Shown in pieces: positions 7,667 through 15,923 of a stretch of DNA of 64,000 bases. A program made the translations under genes and the position numbers. The notes under the pieces are model-generated. The model was not told the origin of the DNA, searched no databases, and worked only from the letters and a program-made list of their open reading frames with translations. The stretch is from Streptomyces sp. NBC_01463 (GTDB lineage Bacteria; Actinomycetota; Actinomycetes; Streptomycetales; Streptomycetaceae): NCBI GenBank assembly GCA_036227345.1, contig CP109468.1:7068001-7132000 (forward strand), written 5' to 3'. Numbering within the stretch: position 1 is the stretch's first letter; each line of letters begins with the position of its first letter.

Positions 7667-10600
7667 CGGGCGCATCGTCACCTTCTACTCGTACAAGGGC
7701 GGTACCGGGCGCACCATGGCCCTGGCCAACACCGCCTGGATCCTCGCCGCCAACGGCAAACGGGTACTGGCCGTCGACTGGGACCTGGAGGCCCCCGGAC
7801 TCCACCGGTTCTTCCACCCGTTCCTCGACCCCTCGACGCTCGGCGCCACCACCGGGGTCATCGACCTGATCACCGAGTACGCCTGGGCCGCGACCAGCCC
7901 CGTGCAGCGGGCCGACGACTGGCACCGGGACTACGCCCGGATCCAGCCGCACGCGGTCTCGCTCACCCCGGAGGCGCTCGGCTGGGAGTTCCCGCAGGGC
8001 GGCACGCTCGACTTCGTCTCCGCCGGACGGCAGAACCGCGAGTACTCCGCGACCGTCTCCACCTTCGACTGGGACAACTTCTACGACCGCCTCGGCGGCG
8101 GCCACTTCTTCGACGCCCTGCGCGACGACATGAAGGCCAACTACGACTACGTCCTCATCGACAGCCGCACCGGCCTCAGCGACATCGCCGACATCTGCAC
8201 CGTCCACCTGCCCGACGTGCTCGTCGACTGCTTCACCCTCAGCGACCAGTCCATCGACGGCGCCGCCTCGGTCGCCCGGCAGATCTCCGAGCGCTACACC
8301 GGCCGCCCCATATCGATCTTCCCCGTCCCGATGCGCATCGACGAGGGCGAGAAGGAGAAGGCCGACGCCGGCCGGGCCCTGGCCCGGCTGAAGTTCGACC
8401 GGCTGCCGCGCGACCTCTCGGGGGACGAACTCACCGCCTACTGGGGCGCGGTGGAGATCCCGTACCGCCCCTACTACGCGTACGAGGAGACACTGGCCAC
8501 CTTCGGCGACGAGGCGGGCCTCACCAACTCCCTCCTCTCCGCCTTCGAGCGGCTCACCTCCGTCATCACCGGCCAGCAGGTCACCTCGATGCCGGCGGTC
8601 GGCGAAGAGGTACGGCTGCGCATCCGCGACGCCTTCACCCGGCGCAGGCCCGCCCTGCCCGCCGATCTCCTGCTCAGCTATGTGGCGGAGAACCGGATGT
8701 GGGCCGACTGGATCGAGTCCGTGCTCACCCGGGCCGGCTTCCGCGTCGTGCCGCGCGACGTGTCCGCCGAGCGGGAGCCCCAGGAGGCGACCGCCGTCGC
8801 CGCGGAGAACGCGGTCCGGACCGTGGTGCTGCTCTCCAGCGCCTATCTGAAGTCGCAGCGCGCGGTGAACCTCTGGGACCGGGCCGTCGCCGAGGACCCG
8901 GGCGGCGGGCGGCGCCATCTGCTGCCCCTCAGGGTCGGTGACGTCCGGCTCTCCGCGCCCTACATCGACCGCAACCCCGTCGATCTGTTCCGGCTCGACG
9001 AGGTGCACGCCACCGCCGCCCTGTTACGGGCCCTGGACCGGCCCGTCCAGCTCACCGACGCGGTCTCGCCCGGACCGCGCTTCCCCGGCACCGTCCCCCG
9101 GATCTGGAACGCACCGCCGCGCAACCCCGGCTTCACCGGCCGCTCCCTGGTCCTGGAGCGGATGCGCGACCAGCTCGGCGGCGGCATGGCCGTCGTGCTG
9201 CCGCAGCCGCAGACCCTGTACGGACTCGGCGGCGTCGGCAAGACGCAGGTCGCCCTGGAGTACGTGCACCGGTTCATGGCCGACTACGACCTGGTCTGGT
9301 GGATATCGTCCGAGCAGACCGACGACGTGGTCGCCGGCCTCGCCGAACTCGCCGTCCGGCTCGGCGCCCAGGGCGGCGACGACATGGCGGCCGCCTCCCA
9401 GGAGGCCGTCGACCTGCTGCGCCGGGGCGTGCCGTCGGACCGCTGGCTGCTGGTCTTCGACAACGCCGACGACCCCGAGCGGCTGCGGCGCTACTTCCCC
9501 CAGGGCGGCTCCGGCCACATCCTGGTCACCTCCCGCAACCAGGCCTGGTCCCAGCACGGCGACGCGCTGCCCGTCGACGTCTTCCTGCGCGAGGAGTCCA
9601 TCGAGCACCTCCAGCGCCGGGCACCGGGACTGAGCGACGAGGACGCCGCCCAGGTGGCCACCGCCGTGGGCGACCTGCCGCTCGCCGTCGAACAGGCCGC
9701 GGCCTGGATCGCGGAGACCGCCACCCCGATCGACACCTATCTGGAACAGCTGGCCCAGCAGGCACCGGAGGTCCTGGCGCTCAACCAGCCGGCCGGCTAC
9801 CCCGAGCCCGTCGCGGCGACCTGGAACATCTCCATCCAGCGCCTCAAGGAGCGCTCGCCCGCCGCGGTGCGCCTCCTCCAGCTCTGCGCCTTCTTCGCCC
9901 CCGAGCCGATCTCGGGGAACCTGCTGTACAGCAAGGAGATGATCGAGGCGCTGAAGCCGTACGACGCCTCGCTCCAGGAGAAGCTGGTGCTGGGCCGGGT
10001 CATCCGGGAGATCGGCCGGTTCGCCCTCGCCAAGGTCGACCAGGTCTCCAACTCCATCCAGGTGCACCGGCTCGTGCAGGCCGTCATCCGGGCCCAGCTC
10101 ACCGAGGAGGAGCAGCGGGACGCCCGGCACGCCGTCCACCGCATCCTGGCCGGTGCCAGGCCCGATGACGACGAGCCGATCGACAACCCCGCCAACTGGC
10201 CTCAGTTCGCCACGATATGGCCGCACCTCGGCCCGTCCGACGCCCGTAACTGCAAGGAGCCCGAGGCCCGCAGGCTGCTGATCGACCGGGTGCGCTACCT
10301 GTGGAAGCGCGGTGACTTCAGGACGGCCACCACGCTCTGCGAGGAGCTGCGCGAGATCTGGCGCGAGACGCTGGGGGAGCGGGACATCCAGTACCTCTAC
10401 CTCTGCTTCCACCTGTCCAACATCTACCGCTCGCGCGGCCGTTACGTGGAGGCGAAGGACCTCGACGAGATCACGCTGGCGACCCAGCGGGAGGTGCTGG
10501 GCCCGGAGCACCCGCACACGTACATGAGCACCAGCAGCCTGGCCACGGACCTCGGCACGCTCGGCGAGTACACCAGGGCGATCGAGCTGGCGACCGAGGC

Positions 10601-11585
10601 CACCGACGGGTTCAACCAGATCTTCCACGACTCGCACCCCAGGGCCCTGGCCGCGGCCAACAACCTGGCGTTCACCCTGCGCTCCATCGGCCAGTACGCC
10701 CGGGCCCGCGAGATCGACCAGGACGTCTTCGACCGGCGCCGCGAGGTGCTCGGCGAGGAACACCCGTACAGCCTCTCCTCGGCCATGAACCTGGCCCGTG
10801 ACCTGCGGGACGTCGGACGGTACGAGGACTCGGTCGGCATCCTCAGCCGTACGTACGACAGCTACAAGGGCACGCTCGGCCGGTCCTTCCCCGGCACGCT
10901 CAGCGCGGCCAAGAGCCTGGCGGTCTCGCTGCGCCGGGCCGGCCGGCTGGAGGACGCCCGCCGGCTGACGGTGGCGACCAGGGCCCGGTACCGGGCCAAG
11001 TACACCTCCGCCAACCCGGAGTCGCTGGCCTGTGATCTCAATCTGGCGGCCGACCTGTTCGCGGCCGGCGAGTCGACCGAGGCCCGGGACGCCGCGCAGG
11101 AGGTCGTCGACCAGTACGTGAAGGTGCCGGGCGAGAAGCACCCGTACACGCTGGCGGCGCTGAACAACCTGGGGGTCTACCTCGGGGGGACCGGCGCGGC
11201 CGAGGAGGCGGTGCGGGTGCTCACCCGGGTGGTCGCCCTGATGCGTGAGGTGTACGGGCGGGAGCACCCCAACACGCTGTTCAGCGTGATGAACCTGGCC
11301 AACGCCACGGCGGAGCGGGGCGATCTCGACCTGGTGCTGAAGACCGAGCGGGTCCTGGCGGTGCAGTTCCGGGACGTACTGGGCGCACACCATCCGGAGA
11401 CCCTGGCCATGAAGTCGAACATGGCGGTCACGCTCGACGCGATGGGGCGCAAGGACGAGGCGCTCCAGGTCAGGGCCGAGACGGTCGACGAGCTGTCCCG
11501 GCAGCTCGGTGACGAGCATCCGCTCACCCGGATCGCCCGGGACGAGCGCCGGTTCCAGCGCGAACTGGAACCGCAGGCGGTGTGA
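7650..11585 (+). CDS. fxsT: FxSxx-COOH system TPR/STAND protein FxsT
   Basis: The protein has 1311 residues. I chose ATG at 7650 because GGAGGAC precedes it at good spacing; ATGs at 7620 and 7635 lie deeper inside fxsC. Domain order: a ParA/MinD-like P-loop ATPase with deviant Walker A KGGTGRT (16-22) and an acidic Asp-Trp-Asp Walker region; a TIR-like domain from about 337 (Leu-Leu-Leu-Ser-Tyr); an NB-ARC/STAND NTPase with GLGGVGKT near 525-532 and Leu-Leu-Val-Phe-Asp-Asn-Ala-Asp; and about ten kinesin-light-chain-type TPRs from about 890 to the end, each with Glu-His-Pro-type turns. Such architecture suggests a ligand-sensing signalling ATPase. Codon 459 (9024-9026) is TTA. The ligand is unknown; the FxsA product is an obvious candidate. 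Confidence 0.88.
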   Translation: MTASRDGRIVTFYSYKGGTGRTMALANTAWILAANGKRVLAVDWDLEAPGLHRFFHPFLDPSTLGATTGVIDLITEYAWAATSPVQRADDWHRDYARIQPHAVSLTPEALGWEFPQGGTLDFVSAGRQNREYSATVSTFDWDNFYDRLGGGHFFDALRDDMKANYDYVLIDSRTGLSDIADICTVHLPDVLVDCFTLSDQSIDGAASVARQISERYTGRPISIFPVPMRIDEGEKEKADAGRALARLKFDRLPRDLSGDELTAYWGAVEIPYRPYYAYEETLATFGDEAGLTNSLLSAFERLTSVITGQQVTSMPAVGEEVRLRIRDAFTRRRPALPADLLLSYVAENRMWADWIESVLTRAGFRVVPRDVSAEREPQEATAVAAENAVRTVVLLSSAYLKSQRAVNLWDRAVAEDPGGGRRHLLPLRVGDVRLSAPYIDRNPVDLFRLDEVHATAALLRALDRPVQLTDAVSPGPRFPGTVPRIWNAPPRNPGFTGRSLVLERMRDQLGGGMAVVLPQPQTLYGLGGVGKTQVALEYVHRFMADYDLVWWISSEQTDDVVAGLAELAVRLGAQGGDDMAAASQEAVDLLRRGVPSDRWLLVFDNADDPERLRRYFPQGGSGHILVTSRNQAWSQHGDALPVDVFLREESIEHLQRRAPGLSDEDAAQVATAVGDLPLAVEQAAAWIAETATPIDTYLEQLAQQAPEVLALNQPAGYPEPVAATWNISIQRLKERSPAAVRLLQLCAFFAPEPISGNLLYSKEMIEALKPYDASLQEKLVLGRVIREIGRFALAKVDQVSNSIQVHRLVQAVIRAQLTEEEQRDARHAVHRILAGARPDDDEPIDNPANWPQFATIWPHLGPSDARNCKEPEARRLLIDRVRYLWKRGDFRTATTLCEELREIWRETLGERDIQYLYLCFHLSNIYRSRGRYVEAKDLDEITLATQREVLGPEHPHTYMSTSSLATDLGTLGEYTRAIELATEATDGFNQIFHDSHPRALAAANNLAFTLRSIGQYARAREIDQDVFDRRREVLGEEHPYSLSSAMNLARDLRDVGRYEDSVGILSRTYDSYKGTLGRSFPGTLSAAKSLAVSLRRAGRLEDARRLTVATRARYRAKYTSANPESLACDLNLAADLFAAGESTEARDAAQEVVDQYVKVPGEKHPYTLAALNNLGVYLGGTGAAEEAVRVLTRVVALMREVYGREHPNTLFSVMNLANATAERGDLDLVLKTERVLAVQFRDVLGAHHPETLAMKSNMAVTLDAMGRKDEALQVRAETVDELSRQLGDEHPLTRIARDERRFQRELEPQAV

Positions 11586-11590
11586 GGGAC

Positions 11591-11622
11591 GGGAGCGTCC
11601 GGCCACCGGGCCGGACGCTCCC
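11591..11622. terminator. Bidirectional hairpin between fxsT and alpha/beta hydrolase
   Basis: GGGAGCGTCCGGCC and GGCCGGACGCTCCC form a perfect 14-bp stem with an ACCG loop. It lies between two convergent stop codons and marks the 3' end of the fxs locus. Confidence 0.8.
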
Positions 11623-11627
11623 GCCGC

Positions 11628-12503
11628 TCAGCCTCCCGACGTGTCCAGCAGCCAGGTGAGGATGCGGGGGAGGGCGTGCAGCGCGTCGAAGTGCGCGGCC
11701 GCCGGTTCCACCACGACGGTGGCACCCGGGATGCGGCTCGCCAGCCAGCGGGTGTGCCCGACCGGTGAGAACACGTCCTTCTCGCCGTGCCACAGCAGCA
11801 CCGGACCGGTGATGTCGGCCGGGTCGAACCCCCACGGGTGGCTGAACGCGAGTGCGTCGTCGATCCAGCCGTACGCGGAAGTGCGCAGCCCCTCACGGTA
11901 GTTGCGCAGCAGCATGGTGCGGACGCCGGCGTCGTTGACCACCATCCGGTCGGAGTCGGTCAGCTCCCGGCGCAGATCGTCGATCAGCCGGACCGGGTTC
12001 TTCCTGATCACCGCGGACCGTGAGATGAACGATTCCGCGAGCCCGTCCGGGTCGGCGGTCGCCGTGGTGTACGCCAGCACGTTGGAGGCGGCCATCCCGT
12101 CGAACCAGTCGAGCCCTTCGGCGTCCCGGGGCGCCAGCCCGACCAGGGCGGCGGTACGGGTGACCCGCTCGGGCATCAGCGCCGCACAGGCCAGGGCGTG
12201 GCAGGCGCCACCGGACCGCCCCACCACGGCGAACCGGTCGAGTCCGATGTGGTCCGCGATCGCCCGTACGTCCTGGACGGCATCGGCGACACAGCGGCCC
12301 GGAAGCCGGTCGGAGTCGCCGTATCCCGGCCGGTCGTAGGTGATCAGCTGGGTCTTTCGCTGGTACAGCACCATGCCGCGCGGTGCCGGCCCGAGTCTGC
12401 TGCCGGGCATCCCGTGCAACAGGAACACCGGTCTGCCGCGGGGATCCCCCAGCCGCTCCACCACCAGTTGACGTCCGTCGGCCGCGCGCACCCGACTGCG
12501 CAC
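11628..12503 (-). CDS. Alpha/beta-fold hydrolase
   Basis: The protein has 291 residues from a GTG at 12503 that carries GAGGAGG six bases upstream, which settles the start. It shows the alpha/beta-hydrolase core: an oxyanion His-Gly-Met-Pro-Gly-Ser loop near residue 30, the nucleophile elbow Gly-Arg-Ser-Gly-Gly, a late Trp-His-Gly-Glu-Lys-Asp acid strand and a C-terminal Ala-His-Phe-Asp catalytic histidine. There is no signal peptide, so it is cytoplasmic. The substrate is unknown; epoxide, ester or lactone hydrolysis are all possible. It is convergent with fxsT and monocistronic. Confidence 0.8.
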   Translation of the reverse strand: MRSRVRAADGRQLVVERLGDPRGRPVFLLHGMPGSRLGPAPRGMVLYQRKTQLITYDRPGYGDSDRLPGRCVADAVQDVRAIADHIGLDRFAVVGRSGGACHALACAALMPERVTRTAALVGLAPRDAEGLDWFDGMAASNVLAYTTATADPDGLAESFISRSAVIRKNPVRLIDDLRRELTDSDRMVVNDAGVRTMLLRNYREGLRTSAYGWIDDALAFSHPWGFDPADITGPVLLWHGEKDVFSPVGHTRWLASRIPGATVVVEPAAAHFDALHALPRILTWLLDTSGG

Positions 12504-12921
12504 TACGTGCCTCCTCGCGATCCATGCGGACACGGCGTGTCCGGCTTTCCCCGCACCATCCGATGATGACCCATCAGAGCCGTTACCGGGATGGCGCGTG
12601 GGGAGAATCCGGGAGGCTCCGGGGGAGCGGACGGGTGCGGAGCGCCGGGGATGCGCCGGGAATCGGATCCGCAGAGGCGAATACCGGACAGGACTAGTCC
12701 TCACCCACTGCCGACCGGGTGGTTGCACGGGGTGTTCGCAGAAGGAACCGACGAGGCCCGACCACCGGTAAGTGAACGTGTCACGACCGAACAGGTGGTG
12801 TCGTGTGTGCGTCCTGAAGTCGGCCTTGTGTGCTATCTGGACGGTCGGAATAGTGGGCGCCCCATCCTCCGTGTACGGGCGACCCCACATCATCCGTGCG
12901 CGGCCCCACAGGAGGTCGAAG
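12504..12921. other. 418-bp intergenic region between divergent hydrolase and sprD
   Basis: I find no convincing gene here. The last 150 bp read open in the sprD frame, but they lack a good ribosome site and normal codon bias until TTG at 12922. The region must hold promoters for both divergent genes. I could not pick out reliable -35/-10 boxes. Confidence 0.5.
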
Positions 12922-14007
12922 TTGAAGCATCGACGCATGTCCAGGAAGCGCGCAGTGCTGGCCGGCTCGGCAGTGGTCGCCCTGGTCGCCGCAGGAGTGA
13001 CGTTCCAGAGTGCGAACGCGAGTGACGACATACCGCAGTTCACCGCCCGGACGCTGAACGCGGCGGCGGCCGGAAAGCTCGCCACCGGTCTCGGCAAGGA
13101 CCTGGGCACCGACGCGGCGGGCGCGTACTACGACGCCTCGTCGAAGAACCTCGTGATGAACGTGGTCGACGAGGCCGCCGCGGAGCAGGTGCGGCAGGCG
13201 GGCGGCAGGGCGAGAGTCGTGCAGAACTCGCTGGCCGAGCTGAAGTCGGCCCGGCAGACCCTGACCGGCAAGGCCACGATCCCCGGAACCTCGTGGGCCG
13301 TCGACCCGGTCAGCAACAAGGTGGTCGTCACGGCGGACCGCACGGTCAGGGGCGACGCCTGGCAGAAGCTCAGCTCGGTGGTCGAGGGGCTGGGCGGCAA
13401 GGCCGAGCTCAAGCGGTCCGCCGGGGAGTTCAAGCCGTTCATCGCGGGCGGCGACGCGATCTGGGGCAACGGCGGGCGCTGCTCGCTCGGCTTCAACGTG
13501 GTCAAGGACGGCGAACCGTACTTCCTGACCGCCGGTCACTGCACCGAGGCGATCTCCAGCTGGTCGGACTCCCAGGGCGGCGCGGAGATCGGTACGAACG
13601 CCGGTTCGTCGTTCCCGGACAACGACTACGGCCTGGTGAAGTACACCTCGGACACGGCGCACCCCAGCGAGGTCGACCTCTACGACGGCTCCACCCAGCC
13701 GATCACCAAGGCGGGCGAGGCGACCGTGGGGATGACGGTGTCGCGCAGCGGCTCCACCACCCAGGTGCACGACGGCGAGGTGACGGGCCTGGACGCCACG
13801 GTCAACTACGGCAACGGCGACATCGTCAACGGGCTGATCCAGACGACGGTCTGCGCCGAGCCCGGAGACAGCGGCGGTTCGCTCTTCGCCGGTGACACGG
13901 CGATCGGTCTGACCTCGGGCGGCAGCGGCGACTGCTCCTCGGGCGGCGAGACCTTCTTCCAGCCGGTGCCGGAGGCGCTGTCCGCCTTCGGGGCCGAGAT
14001 CGGCTGA
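12922..14007 (+). CDS. sprD: Streptogrisin D precursor (secreted S1 serine protease)
   Basis: This protease precursor has 361 residues from TTG at 12922, where AGGAGG sits 6 bases upstream. The frame is open farther upstream, but no better start is visible. The signal peptide spans roughly 1-37 (Arg-rich start, then Val-Val-Ala-Leu-Val-Ala-Ala-Gly). It is followed by a long propeptide of about 130 residues, longer than that of SprB, as known for SprD. The mature domain begins near Ile-Ala-Gly-Gly-Asp-Ala-Ile-Trp. The triad is His206, Asp235 and Ser317 (EPGDSGG). The sequence agrees closely with S. griseus SprD from memory. It is monocistronic and followed by a strong hairpin. Confidence 0.93.
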   Translation: MKHRRMSRKRAVLAGSAVVALVAAGVTFQSANASDDIPQFTARTLNAAAAGKLATGLGKDLGTDAAGAYYDASSKNLVMNVVDEAAAEQVRQAGGRARVVQNSLAELKSARQTLTGKATIPGTSWAVDPVSNKVVVTADRTVRGDAWQKLSSVVEGLGGKAELKRSAGEFKPFIAGGDAIWGNGGRCSLGFNVVKDGEPYFLTAGHCTEAISSWSDSQGGAEIGTNAGSSFPDNDYGLVKYTSDTAHPSEVDLYDGSTQPITKAGEATVGMTVSRSGSTTQVHDGEVTGLDATVNYGNGDIVNGLIQTTVCAEPGDSGGSLFAGDTAIGLTSGGSGDCSSGGETFFQPVPEALSAFGAEIG

Positions 14008-14035
14008 CCTGTCCGGACCGTTTCCGTGCGGTGAC

Positions 14036-14066
14036 GAGTGGCCCCCGGCTGTGCCGGGGGCCACTC
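14036..14066. terminator. Hairpin between sprD and phospholipase A2
   Basis: GAGTGGCCCCCGGC pairs with GCCGGGGGCCACTC in a perfect 14-bp stem with a TGT loop. It serves two convergent genes. Confidence 0.8.
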
Positions 14067-14077
14067 GGCCGTGCGGG

Positions 14078-14575
14078 TCAGGCGGCCCGGGCCGGTCTGC
14101 CGGAGTCCGTCTTCGCGGGTGCGACACCGAAGATGTCGACCGCGTGGTAGTACGTCCAGGCCGTCGCGTTGCACGAGGTCAGCGTCGCGCCGGAGTAGGC
14201 GGAGCACACCCGCTTGAGATCCGCGTAGAGCGCGGAGTCGAGGCGGGCCTTGTTGGCGGAGAACGTGCCGGCGGCCTTGTAGTTCCGGTAGCCGAAGTCG
14301 TGCCGGGCGCAGGCCGTCTGGAAGGGGAAGCCGAACGGGTTGTCGGGCGAGGTGCTGCAGTAGTCCGTCGACCAGTCGAAGCCGTAGGCGGCCCAGGCGC
14401 CCTGGTTGTTGCGGGCGGCGTTCCAGGTGTTGTAGCTGGCGGCGCTCGTCTGGGTCCAGGAGCTGAGCACCTGGGGCTTGTCCGCGGGGGCGGCCGAGGC
14501 GGATGCGGCGGGCAGCAGGGCGAGCGGCAGCGACAGGGCTACGGTGCCGAGTAACGCGGCGACATGGCGACGCAT
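14078..14575 (-). CDS. Secreted prokaryotic phospholipase A2
   Basis: The protein has 165 residues. I chose ATG at 14575 because GGAGG lies 6 bases upstream; an in-frame ATG at 14641 lacks such a site. Residues 1-29 form a signal peptide ending Ala-Ser-Ala. The active-site motif Cys-Ala-Arg-His92-Asp93-Phe-Gly-Tyr-Arg-Asn-Tyr is that of bacterial PLA2 such as the Streptomyces violaceoruber enzyme. Four cysteines could form two disulfides. The enzyme should hydrolyse the sn-2 ester of phospholipids outside the cell with Ca2+. It is monocistronic and convergent with sprD. Confidence 0.9.
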   Translation of the reverse strand: MRRHVAALLGTVALSLPLALLPAASASAAPADKPQVLSSWTQTSAASYNTWNAARNNQGAWAAYGFDWSTDYCSTSPDNPFGFPFQTACARHDFGYRNYKAAGTFSANKARLDSALYADLKRVCSAYSGATLTSCNATAWTYYHAVDIFGVAPAKTDSGRPARAA

Positions 14576-14721
14576 GGACAACCTCCGTGGGGTGAGGGGA
14601 GCCGTGTGGTCCCGCTCCTCTCGTGCGAGGCGCGGGATCACCCCAGGATGCCGTCATGTACCTGCCATGCCTAGTCATTGTGTCAACTCGACGCCGGGGG
14701 TTGGGGCGCCGTTCTTCTCCG

Positions 14722-15768
14722 CTACGCCGCTGTCGAGCCGCCGCCCGCCGCCCCCGCGAGCGGGGCGTCCGCCGGCTCCGGCTTCCTGCGCATCGCCATC
14801 AGCAGGGTGATGACCGTGCCCACCACCGCCCACGCGGACAGCACCAGCAGCGGTCCGGTCACCGCGTTGCCCTTGAAGTACGCGATCGAGCGGGCCACCC
14901 AGGTGCCGGCGCCCGGTGGCAGTGCGGGGCCGATCGCCCGCCAGAAGTCCGGCAGCATCGGGAGCGGGAAGGCGCCGCCCGCGCTCGGGTTGCCCGCGAT
15001 CACCACGATCAGGACCGCCAGGCCGATGCCGACGATGCCGGTGAGCGCCTGCAGGGCGAGCGTGATCATGCCGACCGCGAAGACGGTCAGCGCGCCCAGG
15101 CCCGACAGCCCCCAGAAGGATCCGGGCAGGGCTCCGAGGATCGGGCCGATGATGACGGCGCCGCCGATCCCGCCCGCGATCGAGTACAGCGCCATGACGC
15201 CGGTCCGGATCACCGCGCGCTGACGGTTGGCGGGGCGGGAGCCCGCGCTGATCGCCAGGATCGAGGCGCAGAGGTAGCCGCCCACGCACCAGCCCACGAC
15301 CAGGTAGAAGGACGAGAGTCCGTCGAAGTCCTGGTCCGACGCCGGGGCCACGTCCACGGAACGCACCGTGCGGCGCTGGGTGAGATCGACCTTCTTGATG
15401 ATCTCCGTCAGCGAGTTGGCCAGGACGGTGCCGCCGCCGGAGGCGACCAGCACGGTGTCGGTGGTGCCCCGGGGGCTGACGATGAGGGCGCCGTCGATGT
15501 CCCGGTCCAGGATCTGCCGGCGGGCGGTGGCCGCGTCGGTGACCGTGCGGGGGTCGAGGGGGCCGCCGGGGAGGTTCTTCAGTTCGGTGACCAGCTGGGC
15601 GGACACCTGCTGGGGTGCGACGACACCGAAGGGGACGTCGGTCGGCTTCGGGTTGTGGAGCGCGCCGATGTAGGACGCGATGAACAGCAGCTGCAGCGCC
15701 AGTACGCCGATGACGAGCAGCGCGGCTCGCGGAGTGACGGCACTCTTCACCTCGTCGACGAAAGTCAT
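14722..15768 (-). CDS. YhgE/Pip- or DUF3533-like ABC-2-type membrane protein
   Basis: This 348-residue polytopic protein has one N-terminal TM helix (about 18-38). An extracellular domain of about 125 residues follows, with the Pip-like beginning Pro-Phe-Gly-Val-Val. A cluster of five or six C-terminal TM helices runs from about 155 to 335, with Gly/Ala-rich loops. This is the topology of ABC-2-type permease relatives in the YhgE/Pip and DUF3533 groups. No ATPase gene adjoins it, so it may work alone or with a distant partner. The substrate is unknown. It is divergent from dnaE2. Confidence 0.65.
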   Translation of the reverse strand: MTFVDEVKSAVTPRAALLVIGVLALQLLFIASYIGALHNPKPTDVPFGVVAPQQVSAQLVTELKNLPGGPLDPRTVTDAATARRQILDRDIDGALIVSPRGTTDTVLVASGGGTVLANSLTEIIKKVDLTQRRTVRSVDVAPASDQDFDGLSSFYLVVGWCVGGYLCASILAISAGSRPANRQRAVIRTGVMALYSIAGGIGGAVIIGPILGALPGSFWGLSGLGALTVFAVGMITLALQALTGIVGIGLAVLIVVIAGNPSAGGAFPLPMLPDFWRAIGPALPPGAGTWVARSIAYFKGNAVTGPLLVLSAWAVVGTVITLLMAMRRKPEPADAPLAGAAGGGSTAA

Positions 15769-15923
15769 GCCCCCACGGTCCGGGGTGCCCGTCGTCCCCG
15801 CAGTCGGGGCCGGGCCGAATGGCTGAGAGGTGGCCCGCCTCTCAGGTATCGCACGAATGTTCGAACGTGGTCTATGGTGGAGAGCGAGGGGGTGGTGAGT
15901 ACGGATCGGTTCAGGAGGTGCAG

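Noticed and set aside
15849-15870. Possible LexA (SOS) box before dnaE2
   Set aside because: GTTCGAAC is a palindrome, but the actinobacterial box needs GAAC-N4-GTTC. Neither orientation nor spacing fits.
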